Shown piece by piece: positions 8,603 to 15,169 of a DNA stretch of 26,597 nt. The notes below the pieces were generated by a model that was not told the origin of the DNA, ran no database searches, and worked only from the letters and a program-made list of their open reading frames with translations. Numbering within the stretch: position 1 is the stretch's first letter; every line of letters begins with the position of its first letter. This DNA comes from Megamonas hypermegale (GTDB taxonomy: Bacteria > Bacillota > Negativicutes > Selenomonadales > Selenomonadaceae). The stretch covers positions 19,721-46,317 of the forward strand of contig DCFC01000031.1 in NCBI GenBank assembly GCA_002314325.1, written 5' to 3'. The position numbers were made by a program, and so were the translations under genes.

Positions 8603-9567
8603 GATTTGTCCTCCAATAATTGATACAGTTTGTTTAAAATATTGTTTACTGAAAAATTTTGCGTGATTATTTTGCAATTATAGATATTAGTCGGTGCCCA
8701 GCTATCTAAATGTTCTTGAGTTGATATATAAAATAGGCAGATTGTAGGAGTACCAACAGCTAGACCTAAGTGCATGGTGCCTGTATCTACACTGATTAGT
8801 GCTTCACATTTTGTTAAAACAGCACCGAGTTCACTGATACTGGTTTTATCCACCATATTTACAAATTCGGTGCAATGGTGTGTATAAAGTTCGTTGATGT
8901 AATCTCTGGATGGTTGACCCGCCCCAAGCAAAACGGGTATTTTTCCCTGTTGGTTCAGTGCATGAATTAGTTCAATACAAGTTTGAACGGGCATATCTTT
9001 TTCTTTTTTCTTAGAAACGGTGCATATACCGATTAAATGGTCAGTGGTACTGAGAAGTTTAGGAAGGTTTTCATATGCTTTTTGCGGCGGTATGAATTTC
9101 ATTGGCAGTTCAGTAAATTTTTGTTTAGTGTATTGTTCCAGTAGGATACAGTTTTTGTTTTGAACTTTGACTTCTCCATGATAATCTATATTTTTAGGAT
9201 TATCAAGTAAGATGTTTAATATACTTTTGTTTTCGGCATAGATTTTTTTTGCACCGAACAATTTGGCAAGGATAATGCCGCGTTCGTTTCCGTAAATGAC
9301 AAATGCTGCATCAAAGCCGGCAGAAAATCTTTTTTTGTATTTTTTGTAAAATTTCCAAGCACCTTTTAAACCGTGATGTATGCCTTTTTTATCATACGGA
9401 ATGACTTCATCAACGCCGGCAGAATATTGTGCTACTTCATAGAATGGTTTATTGACGATAAATGTTATTTTTGAATCTGGGTATAACAATTTGATATTTT
9501 GACATAGAGGATTGGTTAATAAAGTATCACCAAAAAAAGAAGTGTTTATAACTAAAAAGTGTTTCAT
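8599..9567 (-). CDS. GT9 heptosyltransferase-like protein (ADP-heptose:LPS type)
   Basis: A 322-residue family GT9 protein. Seen: FFGDTLLTNPL at 11-21, the N-terminal loop of heptosyltransferases; and LISVDTGTMHLGLAVGTPTI from residue 257, the nucleotide-sugar pocket with D261 and H266. In WaaC/WaaF-type enzymes these positions bind ADP-heptose. The region that usually reads CxxC near the C-terminus is not evident, unlike the GT9 protein at 17231. ATG 9567 has GAGG 8 nt upstream and lies 10 bp after the previous stop. The gene is the second of the operon, where heptose addition fits early core assembly. Some GT9 proteins use other donors, so heptose is likely but not proven. Confidence 0.83.
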   Translation of the reverse strand: MKHFLVINTSFFGDTLLTNPLCQNIKLLYPDSKITFIVNKPFYEVAQYSAGVDEVIPYDKKGIHHGLKGAWKFYKKYKKRFSAGFDAAFVIYGNERGIILAKLFGAKKIYAENKSILNILLDNPKNIDYHGEVKVQNKNCILLEQYTKQKFTELPMKFIPPQKAYENLPKLLSTTDHLIGICTVSKKKEKDMPVQTCIELIHALNQQGKIPVLLGAGQPSRDYINELYTHHCTEFVNMVDKTSISELGAVLTKCEALISVDTGTMHLGLAVGTPTICLFYISTQEHLDSWAPTNIYNCKIITQNFSVNNILNKLYQLLEDKS

Positions 9568-9577
9568 GTATTCGGCC

Positions 9578-10657
9578 TCATTTATTTATATATTCATTGT
9601 ACAGATGTTCTAATTCATCCATCATTTTGTCGCAGGACAATCTTTTTTTGATGTCTGTTTCAGCAGCTGTTGCCATTTGATTGTATAGATTTTTGTCTTT
9701 ATACAAAAGAAGCAGTTTTTGAAAGAATGCTTCTTCATTTTTATAATCTACAACAAAGCCTGTTTTATTATTTTGAACTACTTCAGGACAACCGCCTATA
9801 TTATATGTTATGCCGGGCTTGCCCATGGCCATTCCCTCGGCGAGAGCAAGACCAAACGTTTCAAAATATGATGGAAGGACGATGACATCGCTGGCGGCTA
9901 CATATTTGGCAACGTCAAGCTGATGGCCGACACAATGTATCTGTCGTTCGAGTTGATAATCTTTTATCATAGATTTTAATTTATGCAAGCTTTTTCCCTT
10001 GCCGATAACTATTAGATGCCAATTATTTGCTTCAGTATGATTTTTTAATATATTTAGCATATCTAAATGGCCTTTATTAGTCAAATTTTTTATTCTGGCG
10101 ACTAAAGATAATACAAATGCGTCTTGCGGTATATTTAATTGCTGGCGAATGATTGAACCGTCTATTTGGTTATTGAATTTATCTTTGTTGATACCTGTAT
10201 AGATAGTAATCAGTTTATTTTTATTAAAACCTTTTTGCAAGCAGTCATTTTGCAGAAATTTGCTTACGCAGATTATTTTATCACAGTCATTTAATATAAA
10301 CTCTTTATGATTATTGTTTAAAACGCCGTGAGCTGTGAATATAACAGGTATATCTTTATACCGTTGTTTGAATTTGAGAGCAGTAATGCCGGCAGCTGCC
10401 GAATTGGCGTGAATTAAGTTTATGTTATATTTTTTTATGATATGTTTCAGCATAAAAGCGGATAATGAGGTGGAAAATCTTATAGGCAGCCAAAAATTCG
10501 GTATCCCTTTCTGTGATAATTTATCGGCAAGCATTCCGCCGCCGGAGGCAGTATATACAGTATATCCTCTTTGCTGCAGATTTTCAGCAACCATAGCGGT
10601 ATATGTTTCTGCTCCGCCTATATTTAAACGGGGAACAATCAGTAAAATATTTTTCAT
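9578..10657 (-). CDS. GT4 family glycosyltransferase, first gene of the glycan operon
   Basis: A 359-residue GT4 transferase. Seen: RLNIGGAET at 10-18, the classic GT4 N-terminal glycine-rich motif; LVARIKNLTNKGH at 185-197, the donor-phosphate region; and E-x7-E as E266...E274 in YFETFGLALAEGM. The N-terminal ANSAAAG at about 84-90 and FTAHG at 107-111 match WaaG/PimB-like folds. It is the promoter-proximal gene of an eight-gene run that ends at 2079 and is divergent from the deacetylase at 10748. ATG 10657 lacks a close Shine-Dalgarno site; AAAGGAAA lies about 17 nt upstream, so initiation may be weak. It is less AT-rich than the downstream genes. It probably transfers a hexose to lipid A core or a carrier lipid; the donor is unknown. 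Confidence 0.87.
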   Translation of the reverse strand: MKNILLIVPRLNIGGAETYTAMVAENLQQRGYTVYTASGGGMLADKLSQKGIPNFWLPIRFSTSLSAFMLKHIIKKYNINLIHANSAAAGITALKFKQRYKDIPVIFTAHGVLNNNHKEFILNDCDKIICVSKFLQNDCLQKGFNKNKLITIYTGINKDKFNNQIDGSIIRQQLNIPQDAFVLSLVARIKNLTNKGHLDMLNILKNHTEANNWHLIVIGKGKSLHKLKSMIKDYQLERQIHCVGHQLDVAKYVAASDVIVLPSYFETFGLALAEGMAMGKPGITYNIGGCPEVVQNNKTGFVVDYKNEEAFFQKLLLLYKDKNLYNQMATAAETDIKKRLSCDKMMDELEHLYNEYINK

Positions 10658-10684
10658 ACGGATAATAATTTGTTTCCTTTCAAA

Positions 10685-10734
10685 TTCCGAATAAGATATA
10701 ATACTATTATAATATAACTGAGGAGCAAATAACA
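10685..10734. promoter_or_regulatory. Divergent promoter region for the glycan operon and the deacetylase
   Basis: The 90-bp gap between the two divergent genes is very AT-rich. TATAAT occurs on the plus strand at 10697-10702 and 10708-10713, and on the minus strand at 10711-10706. The best plus pairing is TTCCGA (10685) with 17 bp to the second TATAAT. For the minus strand TTGCTC (10728-10723) lies 16 bp from TAGTAT. The -35 matches are weak, so the exact promoters are uncertain. Confidence 0.4.
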
Positions 10735-10747
10735 GAAGGAGAAATAG

Positions 10748-11569
10748 ATGGTTAGTTTAGTAATTTTTTTGGTTGCAGCTTTGCTGGTAGTTATGTATAT
10801 AAAATTCAGAAATTATGTGCCGATTTTGATGTATCACCGTATTGCAGATGTGCCGGGCGATAGGAATTCGCTTCCGGCGGAGAAATTTGAAGAGCAGCTT
10901 CGGTTTTTGGCGCAAAATGGTTATACGGCGATTACGCCAGATATGTTGTATGCGTATTATACCAAGCAGGAAAAGCTGCCGCGAAAGAGTGTGCTGTTGA
11001 CTTTTGATGACGGCTACCATGATAATTATATGGAAGCTCTGCCGCTTTTGCAAAAGTATAACATGACGGCCGTTGTCTTTCCGATTTATAACTGGATAGG
11101 GAAAAAGAACCAATGGGAAAATTTCGGCAAACAGGAAACGACGACGATGACGGAGGATGAACTCCGATTATGGCTGAAAGCCGGAATGGATGTACAGGTG
11201 CATACGCTTAACCATCCGTTTTTGACTGAATGCAAAGATGAGCAGCTTACAGATGAGCTTGTCAAATCCAAACAGCAGTTTGAGCAGTTGCTGAAAAGAC
11301 CAATGGAGTATCTTTGTTATCCGTATGGTTTTTTTGATAAGCGGGTTATTGATGAAGTGCGCAAAGCCGGTTATAAAATGGCATTTGCGATTTTTGACAA
11401 CGTGCCGCTTTGGCAGATAAATTTATTTGCTTTGCCGCGCATTCCCGTTCCTTCGCATCAGAAGATGTGGGAGTTTAAGCTGAAAGTGAGTTCAATTCAT
11501 GTGATTTTCATTGCTATGCGCAAGTGGGAACGTGATTTTAAAAAGTTGAAAAGAAAAATGTTTAAATAA
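10748..11569 (+). CDS. Membrane-anchored NodB-type (CE4) polysaccharide deacetylase
   Basis: A 273-residue carbohydrate esterase family 4 protein. Residues 1-19 form a single membrane anchor, which places the catalytic domain outside the inner membrane. Seen: LMYHRI at 27-32, the conserved family opening; TFDDGY at 85-90 with the catalytic base D87 and metal ligand D88; HTLNH at 152-156, the two metal-binding histidines; and CYPYG at 190-194. All metal and catalytic positions are present. Known homologs remove N-acetyl groups from peptidoglycan, chitin or exopolysaccharide. Being divergent from the glycan operon, its likely target here is the LPS, core or O-chain. GAAGGAG lies 7-9 nt before ATG 10748. 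The gene is followed by a strong terminator. The family is certain; the substrate is inferred. Confidence 0.9.
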   Translation: MVSLVIFLVAALLVVMYIKFRNYVPILMYHRIADVPGDRNSLPAEKFEEQLRFLAQNGYTAITPDMLYAYYTKQEKLPRKSVLLTFDDGYHDNYMEALPLLQKYNMTAVVFPIYNWIGKKNQWENFGKQETTTMTEDELRLWLKAGMDVQVHTLNHPFLTECKDEQLTDELVKSKQQFEQLLKRPMEYLCYPYGFFDKRVIDEVRKAGYKMAFAIFDNVPLWQINLFALPRIPVPSHQKMWEFKLKVSSIHVIFIAMRKWERDFKKLKRKMFK

Positions 11570-11570
11570 A

Positions 11571-11625
11571 AAGACTGGCCATGAAGCAGTATCGTATTTT
11601 TTGCTTCATAGCCGGTTCTTTTTTT
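11571..11625 (+). terminator. Intrinsic terminator after the deacetylase
   Basis: A long stem: AAGACTGGCCATGAAGCA (11571-11588) pairs with TGCTTCATAGCCGGTTCTT (11602-11620), with minor mismatches and a loop of about 13 nt. T-residues continue to 11625. It begins within a few bases of the TAA of the deacetylase. It may also act on minus-strand transcripts coming from the Rpn gene, whose stop is at 11637. Confidence 0.85.
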
Positions 11626-11636
11626 ATATTGATTTT

Positions 11637-12497
11637 TTATAACAAGGTTTTTTGCAGATTTTTTACTTCATCAATGCTTAATTCTGTATCTTCTGCAATC
11701 TCGTTGATATCATAACCTCTTTTTAACATTCGTAAAGCAATTTTATTTGCTTTGCTTTGTTCCCCGATTTTAATGCCTTCATTTCGATTGTAGAGCATTG
11801 TGGAGTTATAATCCCTAATGGCTTTTTCTTGTAGTTCATATTCACGGCGTTTAATTTCATCTTGAGAAAACATCATTTCATAGTTAAGAGCTTCTTTAAT
11901 AGCAGGATTTGTCATGGCGATAATTCTCCTTTCTTCATCTGTACATTTAGATGAAAAATATGCTATCCAGGTATCAGCCTTTTTAAGTTTCTTTATGTCG
12001 CTGATTTTGAATTTCTTCAGTTCGATAAAGTGCATTTCCAAATCATTTATTAGAATTGAATAGTCGATATCATCTCTTATATGATGGGAACTGTGATATC
12101 TGTCGTGGGAAAAATAGTTAAAGTTCAACAAACTTATGGAAATGGTCTGTTTTAATTCGCTGTAGTGATGCCCTTTCGGCAATTGATAAGCATACAGTCT
12201 TGACCAGTAAAAAAGTGCCCGTTTAGAATATGCTTCTTGTTTGGCAATCTGAACTTCAATATTTATGATAGAACCGTCATTAAGTTTTGCCACGATATCA
12301 AGTTCTGGCGCTTTGCCTTCTTCATAATCTGGCAGGCTTTGTTTGTCTAAAAAATTTATATCTGTAAAATAGTTGTTTTCGTTTTTGTCTAAGATATCAT
12401 TTAAGAAATTAAGTGTCAGGTTTTTACGATTGATATCGCCAAGTAAACTTTTGAAAAACACATCATTCAGTCTATTTATATCTTTTATTTTTTCCAT
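11637..12497 (-). CDS. Rpn-family PD-(D/E)XK nuclease (transposase-like)
   Basis: A 286-residue protein of the Rpn/PF12784 group, annotated elsewhere as recombination-promoting nuclease or PD-(D/E)XK transposase. Seen: the opening LNDVFFKSLLG at 10-20; PELDIVAKL at 64-72 with D67; INIEVQ at 78-83 with E81 and Q83, completing the D...ExQ variant of the nuclease motif; and SKRALFYWSRLY at 91-102. The C-terminus, LKRGYDINEIAEDTELSIDEV, looks like a helix-turn-helix. Length and motifs are intact. GGAGG lies 9 nt before ATG 12497. No terminal inverted repeats or target duplications were found, so I treat it as a standing gene, not an insertion sequence. Its role is not known. Confidence 0.85.
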   Translation of the reverse strand: MEKIKDINRLNDVFFKSLLGDINRKNLTLNFLNDILDKNENNYFTDINFLDKQSLPDYEEGKAPELDIVAKLNDGSIINIEVQIAKQEAYSKRALFYWSRLYAYQLPKGHHYSELKQTISISLLNFNYFSHDRYHSSHHIRDDIDYSILINDLEMHFIELKKFKISDIKKLKKADTWIAYFSSKCTDEERRIIAMTNPAIKEALNYEMMFSQDEIKRREYELQEKAIRDYNSTMLYNRNEGIKIGEQSKANKIALRMLKRGYDINEIAEDTELSIDEVKNLQKTLL

Positions 12498-12517
12498 AAT
12501 GAAATACCTCCAAATAA

Positions 12518-12567
12518 ATTATAACACAAAAATAGTGAAGTTAACGCAGGATAGAAGTTAACTTCAC
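12518..12567 (-). promoter_or_regulatory. Hairpin overlapping the promoter of the Rpn gene
   Basis: A perfect 11-bp inverted repeat, GTGAAGTTAAC (12535-12545) and GTTAACTTCAC (12557-12567), with an 11-nt spacer. On the minus strand it follows the stop of the membrane-protein gene at 12593 and runs directly into TATTTTTG, so it can terminate that transcript. A perfect minus-strand TATAAT lies at 12523-12518. The nearest -35 (TTAACT, 15 bp away) is inside the right arm, so the element may also act as an operator. Confidence 0.5.
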
Positions 12568-12592
12568 CATGATATATTGTTATGAAAATAGG

Positions 12593-13243
12593 TTAAAACA
12601 TTTTGAAATAATTTATGCGGATATAGTATTTACTGAAGCTGATTTTGTGGCAGATACACAGTAGAGCGATGTAGGCGAGCAGTTCGCTGCACTCTTCCAG
12701 ATTTTGACTGTATGTATCCAGATAATCGATAAGGCCTCTGTCAAATACGCATTGACTTAAAAGGCTCATGATAACGAATAAAATCGTTTCAATAAGCGGT
12801 ACATTCCAGCGAATGCCCTTAGTTTCTGATTGGTAGTAAAAATAGCCGATAAGCGCCAGGGCGATTAAAACGAGCAGAGTGATTAAAGGATATAATATGT
12901 CAAAATACCAAAGCTGCTGAACCTTGATGAAAATTTCTTCGCCGCTAGCGTCCGTGCCGACAGGATAGAACACTCTGCCCCAGCTCAGTTCGCGCATAGC
13001 CATCAAAAGAAAGATGATGCTGAATGCGATATAGAATTTGATGCTGTCGTAAAGCTCTGTAAACAGCGTTTTGCCCAGCGCCAGAATAAAACCGGCGAGC
13101 AGGACGACGACTTCCAGATTTTCCAGAAAATGATTTTCGAAGCTGAATTCTCTCGGCATAAAAAATGAAACTATGAGCAAAATAACGGATAGTCCCAGTA
13201 GGGCGGCTGTTGACAGTGTGAATTTTTTAGAAAAAGTTAACAT
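12593..13243 (-). CDS. Six-helix membrane protein of unknown function, paralog A
   Basis: A 216-residue hydrophobic protein with about six membrane helices (roughly 10-29, 41-58, 68-84, 115-135, 148-166, 182-198). I do not recognise a characterised family. Conserved with its neighbour are FENHFLENLEVVVL at 35-48, RELSWGRVFYPVG at 84-96 with GEEI just after, and SQ-x-NLEECSELLAY near 179-191, rich in membrane-border glutamates. RELSWGR recalls the E-x-SWGQR signature of uncharacterised multi-pass proteins, but that link is tentative. I chose ATG 13243 because AAGGA lies 6 nt upstream; a longer frame would overlap the previous gene by about 150 nt. The true overlap is 17 nt, so the two are probably translationally coupled. 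The context is envelope glycan synthesis. Confidence 0.75.
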   Translation of the reverse strand: MLTFSKKFTLSTAALLGLSVILLIVSFFMPREFSFENHFLENLEVVVLLAGFILALGKTLFTELYDSIKFYIAFSIIFLLMAMRELSWGRVFYPVGTDASGEEIFIKVQQLWYFDILYPLITLLVLIALALIGYFYYQSETKGIRWNVPLIETILFVIMSLLSQCVFDRGLIDYLDTYSQNLEECSELLAYIALLCICHKISFSKYYIRINYFKMF

Positions 13244-13868
13244 AGAAATTCCTTCTTGTAGTAGTTTTGAAGCGCCAGTTGTGAGTAAAGCAGATGAGCG
13301 AGCAGTATGCAATAGCTTCGGTTGCTTCTTCCAACAGTTGGCTGTAAGGCGTAAGTAGTGAGATAAGGCTTTTTTCAAAAACCATCTGGCTTATCATCAT
13401 TAAAAGTGCGAAAAATATTAGATAAAGTATCGGGATATCCAGTATGATGCTTTTCTGCCTGCAATCAAAACAGCATTTGATGATTAAGGCCAGTGCAATA
13501 ATAGCGACTATTGCCACGACAGGATAAACGACGGGACCGTACCAGATGTTATGGATACTCATATAGATTTCTTCGCCGTTATTTCTAAAGCCGATAGGAT
13601 AAAAAACACGGCCCCAGCTCAATTCGCGGGCTATCATTATCAGATAGAGAAGGGAGCAGCCGTAGTAAAAGTGTTTGAATTTAGTCAGATTTTTGGCTTT
13701 AAAAATGACGCTTACAAAACCGACAAATAGAACAACAACTTCCAGATTTTCCAGAAAATGATTTTCAAAGCTGCATTCTACAGGTAGCACAAAGCATAGC
13801 GGTATTAAAATAAGCGATGCCAGAAGAAAATATTTGGTGGTGAATAGATGTTTATTGAAATTTATCAT
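13227..13868 (-). CDS. Six-helix membrane protein of unknown function, paralog B
   Basis: A 213-residue paralog of the gene that follows it. Shared features in the same order: FENHFLENLEVVVL at 34-47, ARELSWGRVFYPIG at 80-93, GEEIY at 98-102, and SQLLEEATEAIAY at 176-188 with three glutamates. A 29-nt stretch coding for the first motif is identical in both genes (13738-13766 and 13110-13138). Six membrane helices are predicted by eye. ATG 13868 follows GAGGTGA by about 5 nt; a GTG at 13877 lies within that ribosome site and is less likely. The start codon of the next gene falls within this gene's last 17 nt. I cannot assign a function. Conserved charged residues at membrane borders suggest an enzyme or transporter rather than a passive protein. 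Confidence 0.75.
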   Translation of the reverse strand: MINFNKHLFTTKYFLLASLILIPLCFVLPVECSFENHFLENLEVVVLFVGFVSVIFKAKNLTKFKHFYYGCSLLYLIMIARELSWGRVFYPIGFRNNGEEIYMSIHNIWYGPVVYPVVAIVAIIALALIIKCCFDCRQKSIILDIPILYLIFFALLMMISQMVFEKSLISLLTPYSQLLEEATEAIAYCSLICFTHNWRFKTTTRRNFYVNFF

Positions 13869-13889
13869 AAAAATCACCTCGCTTCCTTA

Positions 13890-13909
13890 TTCAGATAAAT
13901 TTCAGATTT
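13890..13909. repeat. 20-bp motif with 11-bp-spaced TTCAG repeats, copy 1
   Basis: TTCAGATAAATTTCAGATTT differs by one base from the copy at 15055. It contains two TTCAG units exactly 11 bp apart, one helical turn, the spacing used by OmpR/PhoB-type regulators. It lies 22 nt upstream of ATG 13868 on the minus strand, just downstream of a TATATAAT-like stretch (about 13911-13922). Its role as a binding site is inferred. Confidence 0.45.
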
Positions 13910-13946
13910 CTATTATATAATAAAAAATGGTTAATAGTTTATTTTT

Positions 13947-14960
13947 TTATTTTTCAAAGCTGGATTTTTCCGGCAGGATTTTTTCAAAGGCAGCGTTTAG
14001 TTGTTTCTGCATCGGTTCAAAATCGACGTTTTCATTATCATTTATACAGATTATCGGTATTTGCTGATTTTCAATAATGGAGAACAATCCCTCATTTTGT
14101 ACAACACCGTTGTAGACCTCATAAACTCTGCCTTTTTTATGTCTGCCTATAGGATAGAAATCACCTTTGGCAAGCTGCCAGTAACGGAATAACCAGTGGT
14201 TGAGGTCGTAGCGGGTGCGGAATTTGTGCGTGCATGTTTCGTTGAGTTCGTCAAATTCATTATTCCACAAATCTTCATAGGTGCTTTTCAGGAAGGAAAA
14301 CGGCAAATGATTATTGGAAAGGCATTTGAAATGATGTTCGCCCATCAAAATCAGATTGCGGAGAGCATTCCAGCCGTAAGCAGGATTTACCCATTTGGAG
14401 AAATTCTTTTTGACTTGTTCCTTTTTGTCGAAATGACTGTTTAGAATGACGATATCGTTGAATTTGGTAAATTGAACGGTGTCATATTTTTCCGTTACGC
14501 TGAGTGTGCTGGATATGACAAAATCGGTAGGCAGGAATTTTTCGCAGTTAAAGAAAAATGTTTTTTCCACCGGTTGCAAGAGAAACATGTCGTCGCAGAA
14601 ATAAACAAACCGATCCGCCAGGCCTTTTATCCTGTGAATGTTAATTTCAATAGGACGGGCATTGAAAGTCGGCAGATATTCAGACGGGATAAAATCGGCG
14701 TGTCTGGCAATGTCGAGTTTGGGATTGTCGGTATTGAGCCATTTGGGAATATGCCCGTAGGTGACGAAATGGATTTTATTGACCCACGGAGCAAATTTTT
14801 CCACGGCGCGGAACCAATATTGCATATTTTCCCAGTCGCGATAACGAACTTTGCGGTTGTCGGCGTAACTTTTGGAGGAATATTTGGCCTTTTCCGCCTG
14901 CCAGACTGGGTCGTTGCCGTCAACCCACGTTACGACGAAATCAATAGGATAATCTTTCAT
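13947..14960 (-). CDS. Stealth-family sugar-phosphate transferase, paralog A
   Basis: A 337-residue Stealth protein. Known relatives (SacB, XcbA, the GlcNAc-1-phosphotransferase GNPTAB) move a sugar-1-phosphate from a UDP-sugar to make phosphodiester-linked glycans. Seen in order: CR1, IDFVVTWVDGNDPVW at 6-20; RYRDWENMQYWFRAVEKFAPW at 39-59; CR2, RFVYFCDDMFLL at 117-128 with the acidic pair D123-D124; CR3, NNHLPFSFLKSTYEDLW at 216-232; and CR4, ICINDNE at 304-310. All four blocks are intact and the length is normal. It probably acts at the cytoplasmic face. ATG 14960 has GGAG about 10 nt upstream. It is a paralog of the gene at 16228 and is less AT-rich over most of its length. Which sugar is moved is unknown. 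Confidence 0.88.
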   Translation of the reverse strand: MKDYPIDFVVTWVDGNDPVWQAEKAKYSSKSYADNRKVRYRDWENMQYWFRAVEKFAPWVNKIHFVTYGHIPKWLNTDNPKLDIARHADFIPSEYLPTFNARPIEINIHRIKGLADRFVYFCDDMFLLQPVEKTFFFNCEKFLPTDFVISSTLSVTEKYDTVQFTKFNDIVILNSHFDKKEQVKKNFSKWVNPAYGWNALRNLILMGEHHFKCLSNNHLPFSFLKSTYEDLWNNEFDELNETCTHKFRTRYDLNHWLFRYWQLAKGDFYPIGRHKKGRVYEVYNGVVQNEGLFSIIENQQIPIICINDNENVDFEPMQKQLNAAFEKILPEKSSFEK

Positions 14961-14998
14961 AAAATAACAACTCCACTATTAAATTTTATATATTTTAT

Positions 14999-15052
14999 TA
15001 ATAAAACTGTAATATAAGGATTAATGTTTATTTCTTATTTACAGTTTTATTA
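14999..15052. repeat. Perfect 14-bp inverted repeat with 26-nt loop
   Basis: Arms 14999-15012 (TAATAAAACTGTAA) and 15039-15052 are exact reverse complements. The 26-nt loop contains GGATTAATG and TTTATTT, which also occur in the terminator arm at 15114-15169. It lies in the untranslated region upstream of Stealth paralog A on the minus strand. It may be a leader hairpin or a remnant of a small mobile element. Confidence 0.5.
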
Positions 15053-15054
15053 TT

Positions 15055-15074
15055 TTCAGGTAAATTTCAGATTT
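15055..15074. repeat. 20-bp motif with 11-bp-spaced TTCAG repeats, copy 2
   Basis: TTCAGGTAAATTTCAGATTT matches the copy at 13890 in 19 of 20 bases, again with TTCAG units 11 bp apart (15055 and 15066). Here it lies about 95 nt before ATG 14960 on the minus strand, next to a TATATCATAAAT stretch. The shared motif ahead of two separate transcription units suggests a common regulator. Confidence 0.45.
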
Positions 15075-15113
15075 GCTATTTATGATATAAATGGGGTTTG
15101 TTAGCATTAACAG

Positions 15114-15169
15114 AAATAAACAAAAATACATTAATCCTTTTAAAGGAATTAATGTATTTTTGTTTATTT
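15114..15169 (-). terminator. Intrinsic terminator overlapping the epimerase stop
   Basis: A long near-perfect stem. The arm from 15114 (AAATAAACAAAAATACATTA, continuing ATCCTTT) pairs with AAAGGAATTAATG and its continuation to 15169, with a single extra base. It overlaps the TAA of the epimerase (15164-15166), and T-rich sequence flanks it on both strands. It would end transcription from the heptosyltransferase-Stealth-epimerase unit. Confidence 0.75.

Noticed and set aside
8602..8677. A longer N-terminus for the GT4 gene, starting at 8677
   Set aside because: It would overlap the heptosyltransferase-like gene by 79 nt and add residues foreign to GT4 proteins. TTG 8602 has an ideal GGAGG and gives a normal GT4 start.
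11637..12497. The Rpn gene as part of an insertion sequence
   Set aside because: No terminal inverted repeats flank the gene and no target-site duplication is visible. The nearby 11-bp repeat is on one side only.
13244..13378. A longer N-terminus for membrane paralog A, starting at 13378
   Set aside because: The extra 45 residues are an out-of-frame reading of paralog B and are not hydrophobic. ATG 13243 has a ribosome site and makes the two paralogs almost equal in length.
14472..15017. A 181-codon open frame on the plus strand
   Set aside because: It lies wholly antisense to the N-terminal half of Stealth paralog A, whose four conserved blocks are intact. It has no family motif and no ribosome site. 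Similar antisense frames at 656-1105, 17364-17879, 20149-20652 and 21574-22062 were dropped for the same reason.
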